Both the position numbers and the translations under genes were made by a program. From the NCBI GenBank assembly GCA_022414725.1, contig CM039466.1, positions 19,438,925 to 19,502,924 on the forward strand: 64,000 nucleotides of DNA. Reading direction: 5' to 3'. This document shows, in pieces, positions 43,404-54,600 of this stretch; the first letter of the stretch is position 1, and each line of letters opens with the position of its first letter. The notes under the pieces are model-generated. The model had not been told where the DNA came from. It made no database searches and worked only from the letters and a program-made list of their open reading frames with translations. Origin of the DNA: Microglena sp. YARC. Taxonomy: Eukaryota; Chlorophyta; Chlorophyceae; Chlamydomonadales; Chlamydomonadaceae.

Positions 43404-43733
43404 CCAAATTGCTGGCTGGAGCTTTGTAAGCAAAGTCAATTTCAATACATGGTTGGGAAATTCAATTGGGCCTATTTGGTAAACCCCCTAGACTGTAACA
43501 ACATACATCCAATCACCATGATATATTTCAGTACATATTGAAGTCAAAAAAAGCTATATTTAGGGTCGACGATTGAACCACTCGTTTTATACAACCGTAA
43601 TAGACTCCCAAGACTTCGTTTTGGCAATATAAATAATGAACTCAGACGTCCATCATCAATCATCCTCCTGGGCAGTGCTCATAGGTCGTGGTAGATCTTG
43701 AACGTGATTACATGGCTCCAGCCAGCAATTTGG
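43404..43733. mobile_element. Possible MITE bounded by 19-bp inverted repeats
   Basis: CCAAATTGCTGGCTGGAGC at 43404-43422 and its exact complement at 43715-43733 enclose ~290 bases without coding capacity. A related GGCTGGAGCAATAT motif lies at 43155. No target duplication was identified, so the class is open. Dispersed motif R copy 2 (43468-43503) lies inside. Confidence 0.45.
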
Positions 43734-43889
43734 CTGCTCGGCGGCCTACGCAGTTCGAAGGACTGGTAGCTTGGAAATTAGGGTCTCCGTCGTTTATTTG
43801 CGATTTGTTTGGGACTTCATACAAGGCTGTTCATATTCAGCCCCTTCTGATAATAGATAATGATTAATGAATCTTGTTTTTCGAGATTT

Positions 43890-43934
43890 GGCAAGTCCCT
43901 AAAGCCTATTTGGCTACACCTGGACTTCAACAAC
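43890..43934 (+). repeat. Dispersed motif R, copy 3
   Basis: GGCAAGTCCCTAAAGCCTAT, TTGGCTACACCTGGACTTCA, ACAAC. The upstream sequence GGGTCTCCGTCGTTTATTTG (43783) matches GGGCCTCCGTCGGT...CGTTTATTTGG upstream of the copy at 51339, so the two share at least ~130 bp. Confidence 0.65.
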
Positions 43935-43954
43935 AACACTCAGACTTTCTCCCT

Positions 43955-43957
<3 letters not shown>

Positions 43958-44039
<82 letters not shown>

Positions 44040-44045
44040 CCCCCC
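43958..44045 (+). repeat. (CT)n microsatellite
   Basis: About 80 bases of CT repeats ending in a C-run. It is followed at 44117-44165 by TGAGGTTGAGGGGGCCAGCC then GTTTGCTTGC, a block repeated at 57368-57400. Confidence 0.95.
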
Positions 44046-44257
44046 CTCTTTATTGACAGGTGTTACACAACTGGTTTGAGGTCTAGCCGAATAAATAAAG
44101 AAATAAAGATATATAATGCATTATTACAAAGGGTGAGGTTGAGGGGGCCAGCCCGTTTGCTTGCACTGGGGAAAATCATTTAAGGTAAAGCCAAATAGTA
44201 ATTCAAGATACCTTAATCCAGACAGATCCAGAACTAACTATAAAAGTTTCTGACCTC

Positions 44258-45425
44258 AACATCATGCAAACTATAGGGGCTAACTCAACAAAAAGCGAAC
44301 TGAATGAGCTACTTCAACATCATGCAACCTATGGGGCTACCTCAGCACCATGCAACCTACAGGGTCTACCTCAACATCATACAACCTATAGGGGATACCT
44401 CAACATCATGCAACCTATAGGGGCTACCTCAACATCATGCAACCTTTAGGAGCTACCTAAACATCATGCAACCTCAAGGGGCTACCTCAATATCGAGCAA
44501 CCTATAGGGGCTACTTCAACATCATGCAACCTAAAGGAGCTACCTCAACATCATGCAACCTGAATGAGCTACCTCAACATCATGCAACCTATAGGGGCAA
44601 CCTCAACATCGAGCAACCTATAGGGGCTACATCAACATCATGCAACCTTTAGGAGCTACCTAAACATCATGCAACCTCAAGGGGCTACCTCAACATCGAG
44701 CAACCTATAGGGGCTACTTCAACATCATGCAACCTAAAGGAGCTACCTCAACATCATGCAACCTATAGGGGATACCTCAACATCATGCAACCTGTAGGGG
44801 ATGCCTCAACATCATGCAACCTCAAGGGGCTACCTCAACATCATGCAACCTATAGGGGCTACTCCAACATCATGCAACCTATAGGGGCTACCTCAACACC
44901 ATGCAACTTCAAGGGGCTACCTCAACATCATGCAACCTGAAAGGGCTGCCTCAACATCTTGCAACCTATAGGGGCTACCTCAACACCATGCAACCTATAG
45001 GAGCTACCTCAACCCCATGCAACCTCAATGGGCTACCTCAACACCATGCAACCTTTAGAGGCTACCTCAACATCATACAACCTCAAGGGGCTACCTCATC
45101 ATGCATACTACCTCATCCTGCATGCAACCTCATCATCCTGCAGACTCAGGGGGCTACCTTATAAATATGCAACCTCAAGGGGCTACCTCATCTTTCTTAC
45201 ATCATCATGCATGCATCCTGAAAGGGCTACTTCATCTTGTATACAACCCCATCATCATGCAACCTAGAAGGGCTACTTCATCTTACATGCAACCTCATCA
45301 AGCATGCAACCTTCTCATCATGCACCCTGAAAGAGCTACCTCATCTTGCATGCAACCTCATCACCATGCAATATAAAAGGGCTACTTCATCTTGTGTGCA
45401 ACCTCATCAAGCATCAAACTCATCA
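44258..45425 (+). repeat. 29-bp minisatellite, ~40 copies
   Basis: Unit ATCATGCAACCTATAGGGGC + TACCTCAAC, regular from 44258 to ~45090, then longer and degenerate with inserted CCTCATCATGCATG segments to 45425. Spelling variants (CTATAGG, CTTTAGGA, CTCAAGG, CTAAAGG, CTGAATG) recur in blocks, suggesting multi-unit duplications. Its frames are open but compositional. Confidence 0.93.
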
Positions 45426-45947
45426 TGCAGCTCAGTACTTTTAGAAGTACAGTGCTCTCATCGAAGTTCCACCCTCCAACATAATAAGCGCAGGAAACGA
45501 AAGAAGGCGCGGGATGAAGGGTCGCGACATAGTAACGAAGTTGGGCACCCTCCCTAAAGCCTCATCGAAGTTGTATCGCTTCTTAGTAGGTCTGGCATCG
45601 AAGTAGCTAGGTCTGGCATCGAAGTACCGGTAGCTAGGTCTGGCATTGGAATAGGTAGGTCTGGCATCGAAGTAGGTATAACATCGAATTAGAAGCGAAG
45701 GGGCAGTTGGGGTTGCTTCGCCCGACCGAGGTAGCTAAAGTTGTGCACTCAAGATCAGTGTAAAGTCGAGAAGTTGCTTCGATTACAAAGAGGTTGCTCG
45801 CAGCATAAAGAAGTAGCTCGTTGAAGTAGCAGATGTTGGTGCTTGCTAGCCTGGAAAAAAAATCCCCCTGCGGGGCATCACACTTTCAGTCCCTACGGGA
45901 CTGCTGAAGATCACTCTTCAGTCCCTATTAAGTTGCGGTTTAGCCCG

Positions 45948-45984
<37 letters not shown>

Positions 45985-46539
45985 GGGCCGACCTCCAGGG
46001 GACCCGCCAGGGCACCCTTCTATTTTATTTTTAGGGTTCGAGATGGTGTGTAGGATGCATGTAGCGTGCTTCGGTAGGCAATGGGTTTACCGTGTGATGT
46101 GTGCGTTGTTGGCTTGACTAGTGCAGTGAGCCCTTCAGGGCTAAATGGTTCCTGAACCAGTGTAATCGGTGTAACGGTGTAACCGTCGAGTCTCTCTTAC
46201 ATTGAGGGCAGTAAATAAAAAATATCACGAACTCACAACCTGGGTTGTTCAAAAAGTTACGTTGCGCATGTCAAACAAATTGAAGATTTAAACATCCAAG
46301 AATTGTCACAATGACAAGGACGTGCCCAGTGGGATTGAGGGAACCGGATCGTAAGTATGCGCTGCTCGAGCCAACATCACATCTAGACACCAGTTACTGT
46401 GCCGGTCGACGACCCTACGGACGAGCCCAAGCGCATGTCAAACTGATATGCTGGTAGGTCGGTTGCTCGGTTACATTGCGAACGTAGATTTCGGCTCGTG
46501 AAATATAGAAAAGGGCACCCGCGGGTGCACCCGTTAGCA
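45426..46539. other. No gene; short repeats and homopolymers
   Basis: GCATCGAAGTAGCTAGGTCT-type ~22-bp repeats at 45565-45690. Hairpins CAGTCCC-TAC-GGGACTG and CTGAAGA-TCA-TCTTCAG-like near 45887-45925. A C-run of about 30 bases at 45950-45982 running into GGGGG. A GC-rich palindrome GGGCACCCGCGGGTGCACCC at 46513. No coding region recognised. Confidence 0.5.
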
Positions 46540-46665
46540 TCACGAGTTCTCCGTCATTTGATAAGCAGTTGCATCTCATATCTCACGAGTTCTCCGTCAT
46601 TTGATAAGCAGTTGCATCTCCGTTCGCATCACGAGTCCTCCGTCATTTGATAAGCAGTTGCGTTG
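46540..46665 (+). repeat. 44/45-bp tandem repeat, three copies
   Basis: CACGAGTTCTCCGTCATTTG ATAAGCAGTTGCATCTC, near 46540, 46584 and 46628. It lies ~150 bases upstream of the gene at 46812. Confidence 0.9.
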
Positions 46666-46811
46666 CAAACCCTGGTGTCACTCAACCCTAAACCCTAAAA
46701 TAATTGCGTTGAAAAGGAAAAAAACTGCGCTGCGAAAAATAACTGAACGCTTACCGGTATTTGTTTATCGTCTTCGCCTTCAAAAAAACAAATCCCATCC
46801 ACTTATCCAAG

Positions 46812-47230
46812 ATGTCGTATGATTCCAGCATCGCCACTTACCTGTCTCCGCAGGCGCGCGGCATTCCATGCCGTGATCTCAAGGCCAGGGCTCCAGAGAT
46901 AGCCAATTACATGGGCTATCACAGTGGCGGGATCCAGAAGTACTCCATGGCAGCTGAAGGGATGCGCAGGGAAGCTCGCACCTGTGGAGGAGGAGTGCCC
47001 TCCATGGCGAACGGGGGCGTGTCAGCCTCGTTGCAAAGCATCGAAGCTACAGGTATATAAATCCCTCCAGATAATCAAATACGTCTAATCTCTCTCAATT
47101 CCTTGCAGGAAGATCTATTGCACCATACCCCAAACAACAATACTTAAAGGGTTACAAAGTTACATTCGACGCTGGGGGGCTAGCAATGAAACCAGGGTAC
47201 TTCAAATGGCCAAATTTGCCAGCGCTTTAG
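46812..47230 (+). CDS. Small two-exon gene of unknown function, exon 2 invaded by a MITE
   Basis: Exon 1 is 46812-47052 (80 codons + 1 base) and starts MSYDSSIATYLSPQARGIPC. A 56-base intron runs 47053-47108 (GTATAT...TTCCTTGCAG). Exon 2 starts at 47109, keeps the frame (GRSIAPYPKQQYLKGYKVTF), and as the sequence stands stops at TAG 47228-47230, giving 120 residues. The Met is the first after a CA-rich 5' stretch. Exon 1 has Cys, Arg and Gly-rich stretches (MRREARTCGGGVPSMANGG) and no transmembrane segment or signal peptide that I can see. The last 11 codons lie in the transposon at 47193-47425; without it the frame would end KPSMMI-stop (113 residues). Clean frame, splice sites and codon phase make it a credible gene. 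Family not recognised. Confidence 0.65.
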
Positions 47231-47425
47231 CGCACTTCAAAACAAAAAAACTGCGCTTTGTAGTGGAAAAAGCGCAAAAATTGCTCGCTGCGCCCACAGG
47301 GGGGTGCAATAAATTGCGCTTAAAGCGCAGAGGGGGTCAAAAAGTCAGCGCTCAAAAGCGCGCGCTTTGAAAGCGCAAAAGCGCGCGCTTTGAAAGCGCA
47401 AAAGCGCGCTCTTTGAATTACCCTG
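47193..47425. mobile_element. hAT-like MITE, 233 bp
   Basis: Terminal inverted repeats CAGGGTACTTCAAA (47193-47206) and TTTGAATTACCCTG (47412-47425) match at 13 of 14 positions. The element is flanked by the exact 8-bp duplication AATGAAAC (47185-47192, 47426-47433). CAGGG ends and 8-bp target duplications are the marks of hAT elements. The inside is built of palindromic AAAGCGCGCGCTTT and TTTGAAAGCGC units in near-tandem array, with no transposase. Confidence 0.9.
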
Positions 47426-47433
47426 AATGAAAC

Positions 47434-48035
47434 CCTCCATGATGATATGACTAGCTTGATTACGGTACTTGAGGATGGGCAAAGTTCCTGAAGCGTAATA
47501 GGCTACCTCCTAGAGGCCTGGACTGAAACAAACAGGCACAGGAAATATTGTGTTGTTGTTTTTTGAATGGATTTTCACCCGAGGATCATGGTTTTATTTT
47601 TGAGCGTGAGGAAAAGAAGCAGTGCTGCTTGCGTCGGATGTTGGATGTTGCGAACAAAATATCAATCGGGACGAAAATTTCCAGTTTTTCACTTCAAGAA
47701 AACCAGCGGTCTGAGAAAAATTCCAGTTGCACCAGGGGGGCGTCGTATCGTCACATGGGAATTGCCGAATTAGGAATATGGTCCACAAGACCGTAACACA
47801 GAATCATATGGAGCTTGTCACCGTAGCGCAGGGTTGCTCAGAACATTACGTTCCACTTTTGAAACTCAGATTTAGGAGGGTATGATAAGTTGCAAATAAA
47901 ATAACTCGACACCCTGCTCGACATTAAATCAAATTTAAATTTAATTAAAATAAATTCAATTCAAAACTCTGATATTTTCATTCGGGACGCGCCTCCAGGC
48001 GCCCTTAATTTAGAAGGGTCTGATAAGTTGCAAAC
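47434..48035. other. No gene recognised; small dispersed repeats
   Basis: AT-rich, with a direct pair GGGTATGATAAGTTGCAAA (47878) / GGGTCTGATAAGTTGCAAA (48017). TTCATTCGGGACGCGCCTCC AGGCGCCC at 47976-48004 recurs at 49588-49616. The frame 47548-47796 has no recognisable domain. Confidence 0.4.
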
Positions 48036-48118
48036 GTGGATATTGGCACATGATGGATATTGGCACATGATGGATATTGGCACATGATGGATATTGGCAC
48101 ATGATGGATATTGGCACA
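48036..48118 (+). repeat. 17-bp tandem repeat, five copies
   Basis: TGGATATTGGCACATGA repeated. It abuts the LINE 3' fragment. Confidence 0.95.
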
Positions 48119-48537
48119 TTCCCTTTACATCCGCCTTACATAAGCAGGATCAGATTCGTTCTATAGCACAGTTTAGAATGGGTTCCCATTGGCTGAACAC
48201 AGAAAGAATGAGGGTGGTGGATAGAGCACACATCCCTCGCTCGATGAGACACTGTCAAATGTGTGGGTTCCAAAAACCTGAGGATGAAATGCATATGTTT
48301 GAGTGCCCTTTTTATAATGATATTCGCCTCCGCTACCAGAAGCTGTTTACAGATATTTATAGGCATGTCCATGAGGATACCGACTTAACCGTATGGAATG
48401 TGGAATTCTGCGATTCCACATTCAGAACCTTTATGAATGGAAATGGCACTAAGTCTTTTTGGAGCAACCTAGCCGACTATCTTTCTACTTGTAGAAGAGC
48501 AAGACAGGAAGCCCTGGACTGCTTAGTGGCACCATAA
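48094..48537 (+). CDS. LINE reverse transcriptase C-terminus with zinc knuckle, partial
   Basis: 147 codons; the first ~10 come from the repeat array, so the real sequence starts near 48124. Contains IAQFRMGSHWLNTERMR and CQMCGFQKPEDEMHMFECP (C-x2-C-x9-H-x3-C), then a helical tail ending DCLVAP-stop. This arrangement (LRxGSH..L..ER, zinc knuckle, CPxY) is that of the region after the RT domain in non-LTR elements and related zf-RVT proteins. RT itself is missing. Probably a dead fragment. Confidence 0.75.
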   Translation: MAHDGYWHIPFTSALHKQDQIRSIAQFRMGSHWLNTERMRVVDRAHIPRSMRHCQMCGFQKPEDEMHMFECPFYNDIRLRYQKLFTDIYRHVHEDTDLTVWNVEFCDSTFRTFMNGNGTKSFWSNLADYLSTCRRARQEALDCLVAP

Positions 48538-48830
48538 TTTATCATCCCTTTTTTTCTTCTTCTTGTGACTTCTCATTTGTTAGCTTCTTACCTCCGCCAC
48601 TGTAAGTGGTTGAGATCTGGGTCCGGCTCTAAGGGGTTTAATACCTACGCCACCAAAACGGTGGTTGGGAGTTTGGTTTGTTTGTCCTCGACACACCCCT
48701 GATGTAATGGGGTTTTTTGCTTTGTGGGTGCTTTTTCTTTTTGTTTAAAGCACAGAGTCTCATACACCCTCGCGGTGTCAAGTAGACTTTAACATGCAAT
48801 GTAATGTAATGTAATGTAATGTAATGAGAC
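48111..48830 (+). mobile_element. 5'-truncated LINE with pentanucleotide tail
   Basis: The C-terminal coding part (48124-48537) is followed by ~260 bases of 3' UTR (T-rich block, CCACCAAAACGGTGG hairpin) and a tail of (TAATG)n at 48797-48827. A short-repeat tail in place of poly(A) is known for some LINE groups. The 5' end lies at the 17-bp repeat array. Confidence 0.75.
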
Positions 48831-50057
48831 GTGAATATGGCTCATGCAACGTAGAATTTAAAAACAGTTACGTCTCAAGACTTACCGGTATAATTTGAAG
48901 TACCCTTGAACAACCCTGGTTGTGCACCTGATATATTGCCCCCGTTTTCGCGCCATTGCTTAGCTGTTAAATGTTTATCTTATTGCCTTATTGGGAGCAG
49001 AATTTTCGTCAAAAATTCAAAGCGAAACATGAAAGCATCACAAAGAACGAAACATTCCCATAGGCCACTTGTGCTATAGTTAGCCAACGGACCTTACCTC
49101 AGGGCCGTGCGTGGGGTGGGCAGGGGCAAGCCACGCCACCTGTCGTTGGCCGAAAATCGCAAAAATCATCCAGACCCCTCACCTGATTGGTCTCATTTTT
49201 CTTGCATCAAATTATTACAAATAAAGCCAATCTACATATGCATTTCATTACATTACATTACATTACATTACATTACATTACATTACATTACATTACATTA
49301 CAGGAACGTTCAATACTGCTTAAAAGTCAACAACCCTTCAAAAACTATATTTTTCGTCACTTTATAGTCAACAAAGCTGCAACATCCATCGATTCAATGA
49401 AATTCAATTACATAAAATATAATTAAATGTAATCCGATTCGAATTGATAAAATTGAAAGCAATTTAATGCATTCAAATCACGTTGATTCCATTAAATTGA
49501 AAGGAATAAAATCGAATTAAAATAACACATCATGAATTAAATTAAATTGTAATCAGTTAACATCAATTGAATTCAGACTTATAGATTCATTTCATTCGGG
49601 ACGCGCCTCCATGCGCCCTTAATTCAAAACGTTTAACTGTAAGGTTTATGTACTACATTCTTTGAAAGAAACAGGTCATTTCCCAATTCACTATAACTGG
49701 TTGAAATCGGTGATTAAATTCTGGAACTTCATTGTTAAATACTGTGATTTTAACTAAGGGTAATCACAGGTAATCATCGATGTAATCATCATCATATATG
49801 CAGGGATGGTGAAAGTGGATGCTGAGAGATCGCTTTCGGATGCTCTTACCGGACTCGGAATGAAGACTGTGGATGGGTCTTCCAACAGAATTCGTCTTCT
49901 AAATTGAAGCATATCAATGCGCCTACTCTTGTATAGAAGTGGCGACGCCATTCGAACTGAACCCTCGATGTCGCTGGCTTGTGTCGGTAGACCCACCTCG
50001 CTCATGGGTGAAATTCCTTTGGCAACTATTAAAGAGTTGCCAACATGCCACCCTTTA
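48831..50057. other. AT-rich stretch without genes; (ACATT)n tract
   Basis: Includes a pure (ATTAC)n run at 49239-49302 (reverse complement of the LINE tail pentamer), an AATT-rich block at 49380-49560, and the dispersed TTCATTCGGGACGCGCCTCC block at 49588-49616. A minus-strand frame at 49754-50005 is unrecognised. Confidence 0.5.
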
Positions 50058-50725
50058 CACTGAGCCTGATTGATTGAAGCAAGACATGCTTACCATCCTA
50101 TACAATGCGTCTCCTAGATGGAAGGGATGCATGCTGCTATCCTGTACATTAGTGAGCCTGGTTGATGGAAGCAAGACATGCAAGCTATTATACTTCACAT
50201 TATTGAGCCTGATTGATTGAAACAAGACCCGCTTACCATCCTGTTCAATGCATTTCATTTGTTGAAGCGAGGCGTGCTGCTATCATGCACATTATTGAGC
50301 CTGGTTAATTGAAGCACGACATGCTTACCATCCTGTACAATGCGTCTCCTAGATAGAAGGGAGGCAAGCTGTTATACTGTACATTATTGAGCATGGTTGA
50401 TTGAAGCAAGGCATGCTTACCATCCTGTACAACGCGTCTCCTTTCCTAGATATAAGGGAGGCATGCTACTATTATGTACATTACTGAAGTATTGAACCTG
50501 GTTGGTTGAAGCAAGATTTGATTCCCATCCTGTACAATGCATCCAATTTGTTGAAGCGAGGCATGCTACTATCATGTACATTATTGAAATATTGAGCCTG
50601 ATTTGTCGAAGCAAGACATGCATACCATCCTGTGCAATGCATCTCATTTGTTGAAGCGAGGCATGCCGCTATCCTTTATATTATTGAGCCTGGTTGATTT
50701 AAGCAAGACATGCTTACCTATTAAT
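50058..50725 (+). repeat. ~92-bp tandem array, eight units of two subtypes
   Basis: Unit: GAGCCTGGTTGATTGAAGCA AGACATGCTTACCATCCTGT ACAATGC..., then either TCTCCTAGATAGAAGGGAGG or TCTCATTTGTTGAAGCGAGG, then CATGCTACTATCATGTACAT TATT. Starts near 50062, 50153, 50205, 50298, 50390, 50495, 50594 and 50686; the second unit is short. The array ends at the SINE tail at 50726. Confidence 0.9.
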
Positions 50726-50757
50726 ACTACGCCACCAGGCGTTATCATTACTAAATA
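50726..50757 (+). mobile_element. SINE tail fragment (family of 63122-63324)
   Basis: TTAATACTACGCCACCAGGCGTTATCATTA matches the 3' end of the SINE (TTAATACCACGCC...CACCAGGCGTTATCAGTA) in sense orientation. The head and body are absent. Confidence 0.65.
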
Positions 50758-51335
50758 ACGTTGAACACTGTCATTGCTGATGTTGTTGTCGCTGTTACAG
50801 TCTTTGTAAGGTGTGAGTATAAAGGGTTACACGACTTCACTCGAGGCTGCTTATACCACTCCTGGTCATTTTGAAGATCATATCATAACAGCCAAGACCG
50901 AGGATTGTTGCTGTCGCTATTGCAGTCTTTGTAAGTTTCAAGTTGAAAGTTTTACACGACTTAACTCTAGGCTGCTTCTCTGCTTCAGCAGCAGTAACAT
51001 CGTCGCAGTCATGGTACATGACTAGGGTATGGGCAGAGTTTAGGTGCGAAATTCACGACAAAACTCGACTTTTACACGACTTAACTCGAAGCTACTTCTG
51101 TAGCAGTAGTAACATCGTTGCAGTCATGGTATAGGTGCAAAGAAACTCACTAGTCGTAGAATTAAACAGGGCAGGACAAAACAGGACTAGGGTATAGGTG
51201 CAACGAACCTCACAAGTCGCAGAAATAATTATCACCATAGCACAAACTCAGGGCCTCCGTCGGTAAAACCATCGTTTATTTGGGGTTCACTTCGTCCGTG
51301 TTTTTTTCGTTCTAGACCCTCCTGATATCATGGTT
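50758..51335 (+). repeat. Degenerate ~115-130-bp repeats
   Basis: Three or four related units with GTTGCTGTCGCTATTGCAGT CTTTGTAAG, TTTTACACGACTTAACTC, GGCTGCTTCT and AGCAGTAACATCGT(C/T)GCAGTC, near 50775, 50900 and 51060. No gene recognised. The last ~100 bases (CAGGGCCTCCGTCGG...) belong to the element carrying dispersed motif R. Confidence 0.6.
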
Positions 51336-51338
51336 AGG

Positions 51339-51550
51339 CAAGTCGCCTATTTGGCTACTCGCCTATGTGGCTACTCGCCTATTTGGCTACTCGCCTATGT
51401 GGCTACTCGCCTATTTGGCTACTCGCCTATTTGGCTACTCGCCTATTTGGCTACTCGCCTATGTGGCTACTCGCCTATTTGGCTACTCGCCTATTTGGCT
51501 ACTCGCCTATGTGGCTACTCGCCTATTTGGCTACTCCTGGACTGCAACAA
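51339..51550 (+). repeat. Dispersed motif R, copy 4, with internal 16-bp expansion
   Basis: The motif GGCAAGTC...CCTATTTGGCTAC...TCCTGGACTGCAACAAC is split by 12 copies of GCCTATTTGGCTACTC (variant GCCTATGTGGCTACTC), starting every 16 bases from 51345. Three units equal 48 bases, so all frames stay open and read as repeats. The ORFs here are artefacts. Confidence 0.92.
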
Positions 51551-51666
51551 CCTAATAAAAAGAAGGACATACAAACACAACGCGAAAACAAAATAAAAAG
51601 ACATACACACGCAGAGGGACATACACAACTATTTGGTTGTCGTACATATATCTATATATACACATA

Positions 51667-54600
51667 TTAGGTTGGCCCAATTTTAAACCCGTCCACCACA
51701 GAGTGGACTGCATCACTGGTGGCATTTGTGATCTTGTCAGTGTCAAGGCCCCCTGCCAAGGGGGCTGGAGCTGGAGTAGCAGCATCTTCGGCTGGCTTGG
51801 TCTCCTCTGTGTCCCCAGAGAATCCAGCAGTAACACCAGCAGCCACGGCATCACCCACCTGCAATCACAGAGTCCCGATTTGTTTTTTCAGGGCTTAAAG
51901 TACAGGTCAAAATCCTTCGGAAATCAGTGGTGGTGTGTGTGATATTGGCAGTGTCAGTAGTACCTGGGAGCTAGAGTTGCAGCGCTTTTGGCTGCCTTGG
52001 CTTCCCCCTTGTCTCCTTAGACTCCAGCAGTAACGCCAGCAGCCACGGCACCACCCATCTGCAATCACTCAGTCAAGATTCGTTTTTTCAGGGTTAAAAG
52101 TACATATCAAAATCCTTCAGAAATGAGTGGTGGTGTGTGTGATATTGACGGTGTCAGTAGCCCCTGGAGCTGGAGTAGCAGCGCCTTCGGCTGGCTTGGC
52201 CTCCTCCGTGTCCCCAGAGACTCCAGCAGTAATGCCAGCAGCCACGGCACCACCCACCTGCAATCACAGTCACGATTTGTTTTTTCAGGGTTTAAAGTAC
52301 AGGTCAAAATCCTTCGGAAATCAGTGGTGGTGAGTGTGATATTGGCAGTGCCAGTAACCCCTGGGAGCTGGAGTGGTGGAATAGCAGCGCTTTCGGCTGG
52401 CTTGGCCTCCCCCTTGTCTTCACAGACTCCAGTAGTCATATTAGCAGCCACGGCACAACCCAACTGCAATCCAACATACAACCAAGGTGGTTAAAGGTGG
52501 TTTGGGTTGGTTTGGGGCTTGACCTCTCCCTTGATTCCAGAGGCTCCAACATACAACCAAGGTGGTTAAAGGTGGTTTGGATTGGGCTGGGGCTTGAACT
52601 CTCCCTTGTGACCAGATACTCCAACATATAAATATACAGCCAAGTTGAAGCACCACCCACCGCATCAGCAGTTGCACCCAGTTGCTGGCTTGGCCTCCCC
52701 CTTGTTTCCACAAACTCCAGTAGTTTTGACAGCAGCCACGTCACCAGCCGCCTGCAACCCATAGGTGGAAGAGGGTGGATACATGTGGTTTGGTTTTGTT
52801 TGGTTTGGTTTGGTTTGGTTAGGTTTGGTATGGTTTGCTTTGGTATGGTTTGCTTTGTTATGGTTAGGTTTGGGTTGGGACTTGACCTCCCCCTTGTCGC
52901 CAGATACTCCTGCGAAGTAACACACAAATGTTTGTCACATACTCCTGCGGAGTAACACACAAATGTTTGTCACATACTCCTGCGAAGTAACACACAAATG
53001 TTTGTCACATACTCCTGCAAAGTAACACACAAATGTTTGTCACATACTCCTGCGAAGTAACACACAAATGTTTGTCACATACTCCTGCGAAGTAACACAC
53101 AATGTTTGTCAGAATAATGCTTGGATATTTGTCTGACAAACATTTGTATGACACACATTTGTTTGAAAAATTTGTCATACGCATGTTTAAACGTTATCCT
53201 GACAAACATGTGTACAAAATACATTTGTCAGAATAACGTTTGTCAGAATAAGAGTATTTCAATATGTCAATATGTGCGAGACCGCAAGAGGCGTTAATCC
53301 CACACGTGCTCATGGCACCGTATTCGGTCTTCACAAACAATTTAGTGCATGCGTATATTATGCATGCAAATTAGTGCATGCGTATATATCAGGGTACTAA
53401 CAGGGTAGGACAATGGCCTCCCTGGAAATTGCTGTGAAAAAGGAACTCTGATTTTAGAGCTCCGGTACACGTTTTGGGCCATTTTTTTAAACCGCACTTT
53501 TTTTTTCTTCCCTTCTTTTTTTTCCTTTTCGGCCGCACTTATGGTTTTAAAACTTCCGGTTCACTTTAGGTGGTCATTTTGGGGCCTCTGTGTTACAAAA
53601 TTTCGTATTTGGGTTCTGTTTATATAAATATAAATATAAGACACATAGCAGATTGGAATCATCATTCGTTGCAAGATGTGATATTCTAGAACTTGGAGCC
53701 TGCAAACCCTACAACATTTAAAAGTAAAGCTGAGCTCCTGGATGTTGGAAGTTGAGGGAGACGAAGTTCCAACTGTTGATAAGCTGCTAGGCTCGAGTTA
53801 CTATGTCAGCTACACAGCTACTCAGCTAAGTCAGCTACTAAGCTGAGTCGGACACCGGAACTCGAGATCGAATTTCGGTCGGTCTGGCCGGGACTCGTGC
53901 TCAAAACTGGTTGGTGCAAACCGGACAGGCTTCTCAGAAAGTTGCTGCGAAAACGGAACTCAGATTTTTGAGCTCCGGTAAACCGACCAGGAAAACCCCC
54001 AATACCGGAGAACCGACCAGTTTGTTCCACCCTGGGTACTAAATGTATCCTGGTCCCAAAATGATAATATGTAGTACCCTGGTATAACGCAGCGTAATCA
54101 GTGAAATTTTGTGTAGATGGATAAAATAATTCCACACATGCACCAAGCACCGTTTTCGGTCTCCACAAAAAATAGTGCATGGGTAGACATCAGCCTAATC
54201 AATGAAATTCTGTGTAGATGGATAAAATAATTCCACACATGCACCAAGCACCGTATTCGGTCTCCACAAAAAATAGTGCATGGGTAGACATCAGCCTAAT
54301 CAGTGAAATTTTGTGTAGATGGATAAAATAATTCCACGCATGCACGAAGCACCGTATTCGGTCTCCACAAAAAAAGAGTGCATGCGTAAACATCAGCCCA
54401 ATCAATGCAATTCTGTGTAGAGATAGAAAACACACGTGTGGTATATTTACTGGAGCGCAATTCATCATGCACCAAGTAATGTGTTTGGTCTCCACAAACA
54501 ATTTAGTGCATGTGTATATTGTGCATGCATATTAGTGAATGAAATTAGTGCATGCGTATATTGCGCAAGCAAATTAGTGCGTGCAATTAGTGCATGCATA

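Noticed and set aside
51330..51670. Three overlapping plus-strand frames (WLLAYLATRLFGYSP)
   Set aside because: Produced by the 16-bp repeat in all three phases.
52903..53108. Possible CRISPR-like array (35-bp repeats)
   Set aside because: The repeats are head to tail with no spacers, and the genome is eukaryotic.
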